50,837 bases of DNA from Rhodocyclaceae bacterium (GTDB taxonomy: Bacteria; Pseudomonadota; Gammaproteobacteria; Burkholderiales; Rhodocyclaceae), in NCBI GenBank assembly GCA_020445765.1, contig JAGRFY010000004.1, positions 1,025 through 51,861 of the forward strand, given 5' to 3'. Each line of letters begins with the position of its first letter. The stretch's first letter is position 1. A program made the position numbers and the translations under genes. The notes below the pieces were generated by a model, which saw nothing but the letters and a program-made list of their open reading frames with translations, searched no databases and was not told the origin of the DNA. Positions 37,892 through 47,793 of the stretch are shown in pieces.

Positions 37892-38503
37892 ATGGAAATC
37901 GATACCTGGCTGATCTACCTGCTGGCCGTCACCGGTCTGTCGCTGACGCCCGGGCCGAACAGCCTGCTGGCACTGAGCCACGGCGCCGTTCACGGTCATC
38001 GCCGCACCCTGGTCACGATCGCCGGCGGAACCGTCGGCTTCGTGCTGCTGATGGCCTTGTCGATGGCGGGCATCGGTGCCCTGCTCGAGGCCAGCGCAGA
38101 TGCCCTGGCAATCATGAAGGTCATCGGCGGCGCCTATCTGATCTGGCTCGGCGTACAGCTCTGGCGCGCGCCGCCGCTGCAACTCGAGCTCGCCGTCGGC
38201 GCGGCGCGGGTTTCGCGCGCGCGCTTGTTCATGCAAGGTTTCTTCGCGGCCGCGTCGAACCCCAAGGTCCTGCTGTTCTACGGCGCATTCCTACCCCAGT
38301 TCGTCGACCCCTCGCGTCCGATCCTCGCACAGTTCGCGATCATGGCCGCGAGCTTTGCGGTGGTCGAGGCGTTGGTCGAATATCAGTTGGCTCGGCTTGC
38401 CCATCGCGTCAGGCCCTGGCTGCAACGAGCCGGTCGCCGTTTCAACCGCGCCTGCGGCGGGCTGTTCATGCTGCTGGGTGCGGCCTTGCCGATCAGTCGC
38501 TGA
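37892..38503 (+). CDS. LysE/RhtB-family exporter
   Basis: A 203-residue inner-membrane protein with six hydrophobic segments. The conserved GLSLTPGPNSLLALSHGAVHGHRR near the N-terminus, VIGGAYLIWLGVQLWR in the middle, and GFFAAASNPKVLLFYGAFLPQFVDP are hallmarks of the LysE/RhtB amino-acid exporter family, which moves amino acids or analogues out of the cell. GAGGA ten bases before the ATG supports the start. It follows the exonuclease gene by 28 bases and precedes the PAP2 gene on the same strand. The amino acid exported cannot be told. Confidence 0.93.
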   Translation: MEIDTWLIYLLAVTGLSLTPGPNSLLALSHGAVHGHRRTLVTIAGGTVGFVLLMALSMAGIGALLEASADALAIMKVIGGAYLIWLGVQLWRAPPLQLELAVGAARVSRARLFMQGFFAAASNPKVLLFYGAFLPQFVDPSRPILAQFAIMAASFAVVEALVEYQLARLAHRVRPWLQRAGRRFNRACGGLFMLLGAALPISR

Positions 38504-38557
38504 GCGGCGGAGCATGCGGCAGCGGCGCTTCCGGACCGATATCGCCGGCGGTACCGG

Positions 38558-39196
38558 GTGACCCGACCCGATCCGGTCGGCGTGATCTGCCTGCTGGCGG
38601 CACCGGCGTTGCTCGCCGCGGGCGGCCTGTGGCTGTGCCCGGGCGGTGCATGTCGGCTGCCCGCCGTCGATGCCACCCTGCTTGCGGCGGCAAACGCGAT
38701 CCGCGGCCCGTTTGTCGATGCCGTTGCCGCTTGGGCAACCTGGCTCGGTTCGCTGTTCGTGCTCGGGCCACTCACCGTGCTGGTCGCGGCGCGACTGTGG
38801 CTCGGCGGCCGGGCTTGCGACGCGCTTGCGCTGGTGCTCTCGCTGGGCGGCGCGACGGCCCTCGGCCAGCTCGTCAAGCTCGCGCTGGCCCGCCCCAGAC
38901 CGACCCTGTTCGCCGCCGTCGGCGAACTGCCGAACAGCTGGTCCTACCCGAGCGGGCACGGCATCCAGGCGGCGGCCGCGCTGGTCGCACTGGCGCTGCT
39001 GTTGCCGGATCGGCTGCGCCGGGCCGGCCTCGTGGTGGCGGTCGCGGTGGCCACGCTGGTGGGCGCGACCCGCGTCTATCTGCAGGTGCACTTTCCGACC
39101 GACGTGCTGTTCGGACTGGTCGCCGGCGGAATGTGGTCGACAGCAGTCTGGCGCCTGGCGCAGGCCGCGAATCGCCCGCCCGGCTGGCGCGGCTAA
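38558..39196 (+). CDS. PAP2-family membrane phosphatase
   Basis: A 212-residue membrane enzyme. The three phosphatase motifs are present: KLALARPRP (Lys-x6-Arg-Pro), YPSGH, and TRVYLQVHFPTD, with the usual first Ser of motif 3 replaced by Thr. Five or six hydrophobic segments surround them. The family removes phosphate from lipids such as undecaprenyl pyrophosphate or phosphatidic acid; BacA/PgpB-like roles are plausible. The start is GTG 38558, 54 bases after the LysE stop. The short N-terminal loop has two Cys (CPGGAC) that may pair in the periplasm. Confidence 0.9.
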   Translation: MTRPDPVGVICLLAAPALLAAGGLWLCPGGACRLPAVDATLLAAANAIRGPFVDAVAAWATWLGSLFVLGPLTVLVAARLWLGGRACDALALVLSLGGATALGQLVKLALARPRPTLFAAVGELPNSWSYPSGHGIQAAAALVALALLLPDRLRRAGLVVAVAVATLVGATRVYLQVHFPTDVLFGLVAGGMWSTAVWRLAQAANRPPGWRG

Positions 39197-39255
39197 AGCT
39201 CGCCGTCGGCCCGCCGTAGAAATGAGGCCGCGTTGCTTCCCACGCCGAACCATAC

Positions 39256-40341
39256 ATGCTGATCGACCCGCACCTGTACGAATCGAAGATTCTCGTCTGC
39301 GATGACTCGTCGAGTCACGCGACGATGCTGCAGGGCCTGCTGCGCAGCGAGGGGGTGCGTCGCGTCGAGGTGGTGACCGATTCGCGTCGGGTGCTGCCGA
39401 CGATTTCCGGGCACGGCGATTTCGCGTTGCTGGTGCTCGATCTCGACATGCCCCACCTCGACGGCTTCGAAGTGCTCGAATTGCTGCGCAGCGAACTCGG
39501 CGAACATGAGCAGATTCCAGTCGTCGTGATCACCGGTGTGGCCGGCGAGGACGCCTGCCTGCGGGCGTTGAAGATGGGGGCCAACGACTTCATCCGCAAG
39601 CCGTTCGACCATACCGAGGTGGTCCTGCGGGTGCGCAACACATTGCGCCTTCACGACATGGTGGTTCGCCAGCGGGAGGTCAATCGGGATCTCGAACGCC
39701 AGGTCCGGATGCGGACGGACGACCTCGAGCGCGCCACCGACACCTTCGTGCACAAGCTCGGCCAGATCTGCGAGATGTGCGACAAAGGTGCTGGCGAGCA
39801 CATTCGACGGGTCGGCCGATTCGCCGGCATGCTCGCGCGACTGGCCGATCTGCCCACCCAGACCGCCCATCTGGTCGAGCAGGCGGCACCGCTGCACGAC
39901 GTCGGCAAGGTCATGCTGCCGGTGGAACTGCTGTTGAAGCCCTCGGCGCTGACCAACCAGGAGTTCGAACAGGTCAAGCGGCACGCCGACGCCGGCAGCG
40001 AGCTGCTCGACGGACCGGATTCACCACTCGTGCGCATGGCTTCCGAAATCGCGGCGAGTCACCACGAACGCTGGGATGGCAGCGGCTATCCCAACGGACT
40101 GCGCGGCGAGGAGATTCCGATCGAAGGGCGCATCACCGCGATCTGCGACGTCTTCGACACGCTGATCTCGGCGCGTCCATACAAGGATCCGTGGTCGGTC
40201 CAGAATGCGATCGACTATCTGATCGAGCAGTCCGGCCGGCAGTTCGATCCACGTCTGGTCGAGCTGTTCGTCTCTGCACTGGCGCAGATCGAGGAAATCC
40301 GCGACAGCGTCGATCGCCCGGCCGTCGGCACGGACGCCTGA
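39256..40341 (+). CDS. Response regulator with HD-GYP phosphodiesterase domain
   Basis: A 361-residue two-domain protein. The receiver (residues about 10-130) has KILVCDDSSS, the phospho-acceptor Asp in LLVLDLDMPHLDGFE and Lys in IRKPF. A coiled linker leads to the HD-GYP domain with HDVGK and HHERWDGSGYPNGLRGEEIP, the full metal-binding and GYP signature. It should break down c-di-GMP when the receiver is phosphorylated and so oppose the diguanylate cyclase at 14.8-18.2 kb. No partner kinase is adjacent; the hybrid kinase at 23.7-26.0 kb is a possible one. A hairpin shared with the DUF2502-like gene ends the transcript. Confidence 0.94.
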   Translation: MLIDPHLYESKILVCDDSSSHATMLQGLLRSEGVRRVEVVTDSRRVLPTISGHGDFALLVLDLDMPHLDGFEVLELLRSELGEHEQIPVVVITGVAGEDACLRALKMGANDFIRKPFDHTEVVLRVRNTLRLHDMVVRQREVNRDLERQVRMRTDDLERATDTFVHKLGQICEMCDKGAGEHIRRVGRFAGMLARLADLPTQTAHLVEQAAPLHDVGKVMLPVELLLKPSALTNQEFEQVKRHADAGSELLDGPDSPLVRMASEIAASHHERWDGSGYPNGLRGEEIPIEGRITAICDVFDTLISARPYKDPWSVQNAIDYLIEQSGRQFDPRLVELFVSALAQIEEIRDSVDRPAVGTDA

Positions 40342-40347
40342 TCCGCG

Positions 40348-40368
40348 CGCCCCGTACCGACCGGGGCG
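40348..40368. terminator. Bidirectional hairpin between convergent genes
   Basis: CGCCCCG, a 7-base loop and CGGGGCG form a perfect seven-pair stem. It lies in the 41-base space between the ends of the HD-GYP gene (plus) and the DUF2502-like gene (minus). No long T-run is seen on either strand. Confidence 0.5.
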
Positions 40369-40382
40369 GCACCGGGAACCAC

Positions 40383-40685
40383 TCAGCAGTTGCCTTTCTT
40401 TGCCTGGCCCGGCGGGCAATGTTTCGGCCCCCGCGCGGGCGCGTCGCAATGGCCGCGAAAGTCCTTGTGGTTCTGGAATCTCGGACAGTTGTCCTGCCAC
40501 CAGGCCGGATCGCGCCAATGCTCGCCGTCCCAGTAGCGGCCATCCGGATGTCGCTCGCCGATGTGGATGCGTACGCCCGGTAGCCGAATTTCGACATCGA
40601 CGCCGACATCCGCGGCCTGCGCCGGCGACCCAAGCCACAGCCAAGCGGCGCCGGACACCACGGCGCGAACCAGTTCTGCCCTCAT
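40383..40685 (-). CDS. DUF2502-like (YpeC-type) periplasmic protein
   Basis: A 100-residue secreted protein. The signal peptide (AVVSGAAWLWLGSPAQA) precedes the DUF2502 signature: a VRIHIGERHPDGRYWDGEHWRD core like the IGDRDxxGxYWDGGHWRD of YpeC, then WWQDNCPRFQNH. A basic, Cys-containing tail (GPKHCPPGQAKKGNC) replaces the Arg/His-rich tail of the enterobacterial protein. Function is unknown; relatives are induced by envelope stress or copper. GGAGG six bases before ATG 40685 fixes the start. Confidence 0.8.
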   Translation of the reverse strand: MRAELVRAVVSGAAWLWLGSPAQAADVGVDVEIRLPGVRIHIGERHPDGRYWDGEHWRDPAWWQDNCPRFQNHKDFRGHCDAPARGPKHCPPGQAKKGNC

Positions 40686-40797
40686 CGAAATCCTCCAGGA
40701 CGATGCTTCCGGCGGTGGCCGGATGCGGCACCCATGGTGCGCCAGCCGGGCCACCGAAGCAAAGATTGTCCGGCATCAAGAAGCCTTCTCGCCGCCC

Positions 40798-40825
40798 TTG
40801 TCGCGGCATGGCGCGGGACTATCTT
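40798..40825 (+). promoter_or_regulatory. Possible promoter for the Hsp20 gene
   Basis: TTGTCG (40798-40803) and TATCTT (40820-40825) are spaced by 16 bases, each matching the sigma70 consensus at 4 of 6. A sigma32 heat-shock promoter was looked for and not found with confidence. The predicted leader is about 55 bases and ends in AGGAG before the ATG. Confidence 0.35.
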
Positions 40826-40885
40826 TGGAGTGAAGAGACCACCAACGACGTGGCCTCTGGGGTGGAACCCGAATAGGAGACTGTC

Positions 40886-41299
40886 ATGAACACGCTGAAA
40901 CCATTTGATCCGGTCGAGGATTTCTTCCGCGGCTTCTTCGTCCGTCCGGTGGAATTCGGCAAGGACGACCAGATCGCGCCGATGCGCGTCGACGTGCGCG
41001 AGAGCGCCGAGGGCTACGAGGTGCATGCCGAAATGCCCGGCGTCAGAAAGGAAGACATCCAGGTGAATGTCGAAGGGCCTGTGGTCTCGATCTCGGCCGA
41101 GCGACGTCAGGACAAGGAACAGCGCGAGGGTGATCGCGTGATTCGCAGCGAGCGCCACTTCGGCAGGATCGCGCGCAGCTTCCAGCTCGGCGCCGAACTG
41201 GATGCCGAGCGGACCGTCGCACGCTTCGCCGACGGTGTGCTGACCCTCAAGCTGCCACGCAAGGACGTGCAGCCGAAGCAGAAGATCGCCATCGAGTGA
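40886..41299 (+). CDS. Small heat-shock protein (Hsp20/alpha-crystallin)
   Basis: A 137-residue chaperone that holds unfolded proteins. The alpha-crystallin domain runs from about residue 33 (MRVDVRESAEGYEVHAEMPGVRKEDIQV) to the C-terminal VLTLKLPRK, and the IxI-like tail QKIAIE allows oligomer assembly. The N-terminal arm is short (NTLKPFDPVEDFFRGFF). AGGAG six bases before the ATG is a good ribosome-binding site. It is followed by a 13-pair hairpin before the convergent proline iminopeptidase gene. Confidence 0.96.
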   Translation: MNTLKPFDPVEDFFRGFFVRPVEFGKDDQIAPMRVDVRESAEGYEVHAEMPGVRKEDIQVNVEGPVVSISAERRQDKEQREGDRVIRSERHFGRIARSFQLGAELDAERTVARFADGVLTLKLPRKDVQPKQKIAIE

Positions 41300-41327
41300 T
41301 GCAGCACCCGGAAGAGGTGGGCAGTGT

Positions 41328-41358
41328 CCGTGGCCGACGGCTCGACCGTCGGCCACGG
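41328..41358. terminator. Strong hairpin between hsp20 and proline iminopeptidase genes
   Basis: CCGTGGCCGACGG, loop CTCGA, then CCGTCGGCCACGG form a perfect 13-pair stem between two convergent genes. No T-run follows, so it is either a Rho-assisted terminator or a stability structure for the hsp20 mRNA. Confidence 0.55.
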
Positions 41359-41513
41359 TCGTTCGCGACATGGTCAGTGGCGCTGCGCAGGGCCGGCAGC
41401 TCGCGGATGGCTCGGAATCCGGCCCCTGCGCCGGGCATCGACCGCCAGGCGACTGCCCGGGTTTCCCGTAGCCGGGCACGGCAATCGTCCGGCCGCAGAA
41501 GGCTGCAGGGCCC

Positions 41514-43161
<1,648 letters not shown>

Positions 43162-43785
43162 ATGAACGATGGATTCAATCATTTGCTCGCGGTGTTCTTC
43201 GGCTACTTCGCGATCATGAATCCGCTCGCCAACACGGCGGTCTTCGTCGGCTTGACCGGCGACCTGGACGACAGCGCGCGGCGTATCGTCGCCCGTCGCT
43301 CGCTGCTCATCACGTTCGCGATCGTCTTCGTCTTTGCGGCCCTCGGGAAAACGATCTTCCATTTCTTCGGTGTCACCTTGCCGGCACTGCGCATCGCCGG
43401 CGCCATCCTGGTATTCGTCATCGGCTATCACATGCTGCACGGCGAGGCATCCTCGCTGCACGATCACGGCAATGCATCGGCCGAGGACATGGCGATCTCG
43501 CCGCTGGCGGTGCCGCTGCTCGCCGGGCCCGGCACGATCGCGACGACGATGAGCTTTGCCGCCGCCGGGGACTGGCTGTCGATCGCGATCACCGTAGGCG
43601 TATTCGCCCTGATGTGCCTGATTACCTACCTATGCTTCGTGTTCGGCGAATCACTGCTCGCTCGCGTCGGCACCGGTGGCCTGAAGATCGTCACGCGACT
43701 GATGGGGCTGATTCTCGCGGTGATCGGCGTGCAGATGGGAATCGAGGGGATCGCGGGCGCTCTGCCGCTGCTGCGCGGCGGCTGA
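43162..43785 (+). CDS. MarC-family membrane protein
   Basis: A 207-residue protein with six hydrophobic segments. The conserved FFGYFAIMNPLANTAVFVGLT near the start and SPLAVPLLAGPGTIATTMSFA in the middle identify the MarC/UPF0056 family, along with LGKTIFHFFGVTLPALRIAGAILVFVIGYHMLHG. Its function is unknown; the old link to multidrug resistance has not held up. GGGGAG before ATG 43162 fixes the start. An in-frame extension to 42925 adds 79 residues unlike the family and was rejected. Confidence 0.93.
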   Translation: MNDGFNHLLAVFFGYFAIMNPLANTAVFVGLTGDLDDSARRIVARRSLLITFAIVFVFAALGKTIFHFFGVTLPALRIAGAILVFVIGYHMLHGEASSLHDHGNASAEDMAISPLAVPLLAGPGTIATTMSFAAAGDWLSIAITVGVFALMCLITYLCFVFGESLLARVGTGGLKIVTRLMGLILAVIGVQMGIEGIAGALPLLRGG

Positions 43786-43806
43786 ATCGATCGCCATGCG
43801 GCGGCA

Positions 43807-44124
43807 TCAAGAGGCGACGGCCGCGGCCGCTTCGTCGCGTGTGTAGAAGCGACCCCGCCGGACGAAGCCCGATGTGATCGTCGCCTTGACTGCGATCACT
43901 CGGCCGCTGGCCTGGCGCGCGACGACGACTTCGTCCGGCAGGCCGTCGAGCAGATGGAACGGCGCCGGCTGGCCGGTGACGAAGCGCGACGCATAGACAC
44001 GACCGGTCTCCGCATCGCGGAATGCCGGCCGGAAGCCTTCTTCCCGATTGCCGGCGCTGACCCCGGCAGGCCCATGAAACAAGCGGTTTTCCTGTCCCAG
44101 CCTCGCGTTTGTCATCGCGTTCAT
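43807..44124 (-). CDS. Small uncharacterised protein (105 residues)
   Basis: A soluble protein with RLFHGPAGVSAGNREEGFRPAFRDAETGRVYASRF, then PAPFHLLDGLPDEVVV and a C-terminal FVRRGRFYTRDEAAA. The sequence is well-structured and codon use matches its neighbours, so it is a real gene of a conserved-looking hypothetical family, but I cannot name it. A GGGGGG ribosome-binding site lies before ATG 44124; a second in-frame ATG is at 44115. It is convergent with the MarC gene, 21 bases away. Confidence 0.7.
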   Translation of the reverse strand: MNAMTNARLGQENRLFHGPAGVSAGNREEGFRPAFRDAETGRVYASRFVTGQPAPFHLLDGLPDEVVVARQASGRVIAVKATITSGFVRRGRFYTRDEAAAAVAS

Positions 44125-44442
44125 CGTGCCCCCCGTCGTCACACCGTCCGATGCCTGACAGGCTGCGCCCGCAGATCGATCGATACTGGGACGAAGCCTG
44201 GTGATCTCATGGATATTCGGTGGGGAAACGCCGACTGCCACGGCATGCCGGATCTCCGGTTCCCGCGCGGCTGCCCTCGGTCGCCGCGAAGTCGTCTCCC
44301 GCGAGTGGGCCGACGGCGCATGCTGCGGGGCTCGACTTGACCGAGATCAACCCGCGTGCAGGGCATTCGGCGCGGTGTGCGGCGCCCTTCTATAAAGCAG
44401 ACAGGGCCCCCGAGCCAACGACACCCATCTTTAGGAACCACC
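44125..44442. other. 318-base divergent region
   Basis: It lies between the 105-residue gene (minus) and the Cys-rich small gene (plus). TATAAA at 44391-44396 is a good -10 for the plus-strand gene, but the -35 region is weak. No gene of its own was seen. Confidence 0.5.
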
Positions 44443-44643
44443 ATGAGCTTCCTCGATTCCCCGATCTCCCGCTGCGAGGCAAAGCGGACCATCGTGCTGA
44501 CCGATCAGACCCAGGCCCAATGCGCCCTCGAACACGGCTGCGAACCCGGCACACGCTGCCCCCTGTGCGGCTGCTTTGTCGACGTCAGCGGATTGTCGGA
44601 TCAAACCTTGCGTGAAGTGCGCGAATCCGAAGCCAAGCCCTGA
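44443..44643 (+). CDS. Small cysteine-rich protein (66 residues)
   Basis: It reads MSFLDSPISRCEAKRTIVLT, then a Cys cluster CALEHGCEPGTRCPLCGCF, and ends in a short acidic helix. Six Cys in 66 residues, one pair as CPLC, suggest a zinc ribbon or redox-metal site. AGGA before the ATG and a TATAAA box upstream support expression. I do not recognise the family. It is not secreted, as no signal peptide is seen. Confidence 0.6.
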   Translation: MSFLDSPISRCEAKRTIVLTDQTQAQCALEHGCEPGTRCPLCGCFVDVSGLSDQTLREVRESEAKP

Positions 44644-45719
44644 CCTTCCCAGGCGCTCGGCCGACAAGCGTACGAGGCGAGCGTCAAGGCGCACGACCGC
44701 TGAGCGAGCGTACGCGGCGATTGCCGGCGATCGGCGCCAAGTCCGAGTTCGTCCGCCCGCACTTGCGGTAGGGCTCCGGGTGATCGCGGCTGCTTGCTGC
44801 TGATCGACCGCAAGGGTGTGCGCACCGGCCGGTTCGCACGCGACGTACATCAGCGCTCACGTCGGCAATCCACCTGCGACTGCGCGTTGGCCATGGTCGA
44901 GCAGCGCCGCAGGCCGGGCATCGCCGGCGCCCGGTTCCGGCTGACGATCGGCCCCGCCGCTCACCGTCTGCGCCCCCATCACGTCGCCTGCTCGCACAGC
45001 GATCCGAGTTGCGTGCCTTTGTGTTTCGATTTCGCCGAGTAGGGCCGACGGCGGATTGCGGCCAGCATCGACCCCCGCACCCGAAAGGTCGGCCCGGTAT
45101 CGATTCAGCGCGACAATCGCAGCCGATTCATGAAAATGTAATTTCGGAAAGAAGTCCCGACGGCGACCGACTCGACGAACGGTGCGCCGTCGATTCTTGC
45201 ATTATTGGTTTTGTTCAATAATGTGAATAGAGTGGCTTCCCGCAATCAATGGAAGACATCGGATATTCGGGTCAGTGTGCTGGACCAATTGCCCGATCGA
45301 GATCAATCAAATCGTGCGTGCGCCGCACCCGGCAATGCGGCATTTGGACGAAATGTCTGGCAGAACGCCTTGTTTTCTGAACGAATTCCGGGTTATCGCC
45401 GCTTGCGCGGCGACCAGCGCGAAGTCCTCGCGATCACCCGTCAGGCCGTACGTGGCTTCACAGCCACGCTCCGGTCTTGTTCGACTCGGCTTTCAGCCTC
45501 GGCAACTCAATGCCCGTGCGTCGTCGCCGCCAAAACTGTGGAAAATTGATTCATCACCGCATCGACACAACGATAACGCTTCAAGCCCGCCGAATTGTTG
45601 GACTGCTCGGCGTCGGACAACGCGGGCAAGGGCGACCAAACCATTGAAGGGCCCAAACGGAGCAGACGCGAGTCGCGCCCAAACCGTGGCGCGAAATACT
45701 TAATAGGGGAACCATCGTC
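44644..45719. other. 1,076-base gene-poor, partly AT-rich region
   Basis: No gene could be called with confidence. The left part (44644-45042) is GC-rich and holds only short ORFs; one from TTG 44794 to 45042 is Cys-containing but has no support. From about 45100 the base composition drops: 45181-45240 is 26/60 G+C. Overlapping ORFs at 45205-45549 and 45275-45703 do not look coding. The stretch contains an 8-bp inverted repeat at 45200-45223 and a seven-pair hairpin at 45451-45468. It precedes a lower-G+C secreted hydrolase gene, so it may be that gene's regulatory region or the remains of transferred DNA. Confidence 0.5.
45200..45223. promoter_or_regulatory. Operator-like inverted repeat
   Basis: CATTATTG, an 8-base spacer and CAATAATG are exact reverse complements. 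The AT-rich dyad in a GC-rich genome has the size of a binding site for a dimeric repressor. It lies about 500 bases before the hydrolase gene, so its target is uncertain. Confidence 0.45.
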
Positions 45720-47069
45720 ATGAAGTCCGTTGCCGCAATTATGCTTGTCGTCGCAAGCACGTTCGGGTCCGTTCCTGCACAGGCAGGGCCGGATTGGAAA
45801 ACGATCGTACCGGTCGAAGACCCGTTATTGACGGACGGATCGGATGATCATCTGTTGATCGACGCAAACGGCGAACTCGTATTCGACCGGGCGGGTCGCA
45901 CGCTGGCGCCGCGGTGTGCCGTGCCAGCCGTTCCCGTCAAGGACGAACAGGGCAACACGCGCCTCAATCCGAACCCGTTCAAGTTCTTCGTGCAACCCGG
46001 AGACCCTTCCAGACTGGTCGTCTTTCATACCGGCGGTGGCGCATGCTGGAACGGCCTGACCTGCGCCAGTTCTCTCGGCGAGCGCCGAGGGACCTACAAT
46101 ATCGCATTGGCCGAAACCTCCGAAACGCTGCTGCAGGCCGGCGGCATTCTCGATGCAATGGACGCCGCCAATCCGTTTGCGGACTGGACCAAGGTTTATA
46201 TTCCCTATTGCACCGGCGATGTCGGTTGGGGAAATGTCGATACTCTGTACACGGTGATCGGTGCCGGTGGCGTGCCGGTACCATTTGTGATCTCCCATCG
46301 TGGTTACGCCAATATTCGTGCCGTTACGCAGTGGCTCAAGGCCTACAAGATCGAAAATGGCACGCCTGAAAAGGTTCTGGTGGCCGGCGCCAGCGGCGGC
46401 GGCTATGCGGCGATCGGTACCCTCCTGCCCGAAGTGATCGACGCGCTGGGTGAAGACACCGATTACTTCCTGATCGGTGACAGCGCAAATGGGGTCGTCA
46501 CCAATCAGTTCCTCGCCGATGCAGGCGCGAACTGGGGTTTTGGCGGGACACTGCCCGAACACGTCCTCAATTCGGTGACCCAAGGCGCGCCGTGGCTTCC
46601 CGTGCGTGTGTACAACAACACGGCAAGGCGTTATCCAGAACTGCGCCTCGGACAGTTCCAGAACGCGTTCGACCCGGTGCAGGCCAGAGTTCTGACGATC
46701 ATGAAGTTCCCAGACGATCCGCTTGCGTGGAACGACCCGGACCTGATCGGCCAGTCCCTGCTCGAATGGACCGGTGCGATGCGCGCCTACACGCTGGCGT
46801 CGGCCCTCAATCCGCACTACCGCTTCTATACCGCGGCCGGCTACGAGCACATGGTGCTGCAGACGATTCCGCTCGAAGCAGGATTCGGATTCTGTTCGGA
46901 TGAATTCTCGAAGGAAAGCTCTGCAGCCTCCCTCCGTGGCCAGGTCCGGTTGCGGGACTGGGCCAAAGACATGGTCGATCGGGGGGGTAGGCTGTGGCGC
47001 ACGGGCGAATGGAAGAATGCGACGTGCTCACCCTATTGCGACGTTCCGCCTTCCTGCCCGCTCCCGTAG
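45720..47069 (+). CDS. Secreted pectinacetylesterase-family hydrolase
   Basis: A 449-residue exported serine hydrolase. The signal peptide (AIMLVVASTFGSVPAQA) is followed by VVFHTGGGACWNGLTC, VYIPYCTGDVGWGN and GASGGGYAAIGTLLP (nucleophile Ser225), the core motifs of the pectinacetylesterase/Notum group. Asp254 and His377 may complete the triad. Several Cys (CTGD, FCSDEF, CSPYCDVPPSC) suggest disulfides. Family members remove acetyl or other acyl groups from sugars or lipids; no pectin genes are nearby, so the substrate is open. G+C is lower than in neighbours (32/60 at 46201-46260), a possible sign of transfer. GGGGA precedes the ATG by nine bases. Confidence 0.85.
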   Translation: MKSVAAIMLVVASTFGSVPAQAGPDWKTIVPVEDPLLTDGSDDHLLIDANGELVFDRAGRTLAPRCAVPAVPVKDEQGNTRLNPNPFKFFVQPGDPSRLVVFHTGGGACWNGLTCASSLGERRGTYNIALAETSETLLQAGGILDAMDAANPFADWTKVYIPYCTGDVGWGNVDTLYTVIGAGGVPVPFVISHRGYANIRAVTQWLKAYKIENGTPEKVLVAGASGGGYAAIGTLLPEVIDALGEDTDYFLIGDSANGVVTNQFLADAGANWGFGGTLPEHVLNSVTQGAPWLPVRVYNNTARRYPELRLGQFQNAFDPVQARVLTIMKFPDDPLAWNDPDLIGQSLLEWTGAMRAYTLASALNPHYRFYTAAGYEHMVLQTIPLEAGFGFCSDEFSKESSAASLRGQVRLRDWAKDMVDRGGRLWRTGEWKNATCSPYCDVPPSCPLP

Positions 47070-47080
47070 GCGATTGGCCG

Positions 47081-47126
47081 AACGGAACGGGTGCGCCGGG
47101 TCCGCGCCCGGCGCACCCGTTCCGTT
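47081..47126. terminator. 20-bp perfect hairpin between convergent genes
   Basis: The left arm 47081-47100 (begins AACGGAACGGG), a 6-base loop TCCGCG, and the right arm 47107-47126 (ends CCCGTTCCGTT) pair perfectly over 20 bases. It lies between the hydrolase (plus) and ohr (minus) stop codons and should act in both directions. It is the strongest hairpin in the window. Confidence 0.8.
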
Positions 47127-47187
47127 TCGCTGGACAGGCAGCGTCGCGGTACCGCGTGATATCAGTTGCCAGGCCAGGCGAGGACGA

Positions 47188-47625
47188 CTAGCCGCCGACG
47201 ACTTCCAGCGCAACATCGACGTTGTTGCGCGTCGCGTGGGAATATGGACAGATCTGCTCGTGCGCCTGCTGAACCAGTGCCTCCAGGTCTCTCTGGGGCA
47301 AACGACGGTCTTCGACACGCAACCTGACCGCAAGGCCGAAACCGCCGCCTTCGCGCGGTCCGATCGAGACCGAACACGTCACCGAGGCACCGGTGGCGTC
47401 CTTCTTCTGCTGTTTGGCAACGAAGTCAATGGCGCCGCCGAAGCAGGCCGCGTAGCCCGCTGCGAACAAGTCCTCCGGCGTCGTCGCACCGGCCTTGCCG
47501 GGGCCACCCATCGCCTTCGGCACCGAGAGGTCCACGCTGACCAGGCCGTCGGCCGACTGCGTGTGTCCGTTGCGGCCGCCCTTCGCAGTCGCACTGGTGG
47601 TGAAGACGGGATCGATCTTGTCCAT
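47188..47625 (-). CDS. ohr: Organic hydroperoxide resistance protein (Ohr)
   Basis: A 145-residue peroxidase of the Ohr/OsmC family that reduces organic and lipid hydroperoxides. Both catalytic cysteines are in place: Cys61 in GYAACFGGAI and Cys126 in QICPYSHATRNN. TPEDLFAAGYAAC and the C-terminal NVDVALEV are typical, and the PYSHATR motif distinguishes Ohr from OsmC. AAGGAG eight bases before ATG 47625 is a good ribosome-binding site. No OhrR repressor gene is visible next to it. Confidence 0.96.
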   Translation of the reverse strand: MDKIDPVFTTSATAKGGRNGHTQSADGLVSVDLSVPKAMGGPGKAGATTPEDLFAAGYAACFGGAIDFVAKQQKKDATGASVTCSVSIGPREGGGFGLAVRLRVEDRRLPQRDLEALVQQAHEQICPYSHATRNNVDVALEVVGG

Positions 47626-47793
47626 GGCATATGCTCCTTTGGGGGATGGAATGGCGTCCTCGGTGCGAGAACCGGTTGGCGCCGGCTTCTGGCGGCCGGC
47701 GCTGCGTCCTTGATTCTAGGAAACGGCCGCAGGCCGCGCAATCGGGCCACCCGAGGACGACGCCGGCGGTCCGGCATGCGCCTTGGCGCGGGA

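Noticed and set aside
44794-45042. TTG-started ORF of 82 codons ending in a Cys-containing tail
   Set aside because: No ribosome-binding site, no recognisable family, Arg-rich start; kept only as part of the gene-poor region.
45205-45703. Two overlapping plus-strand ORFs in the AT-rich stretch
   Set aside because: Their residue content has no domain or consistent codon bias, and they read the same DNA in different frames.
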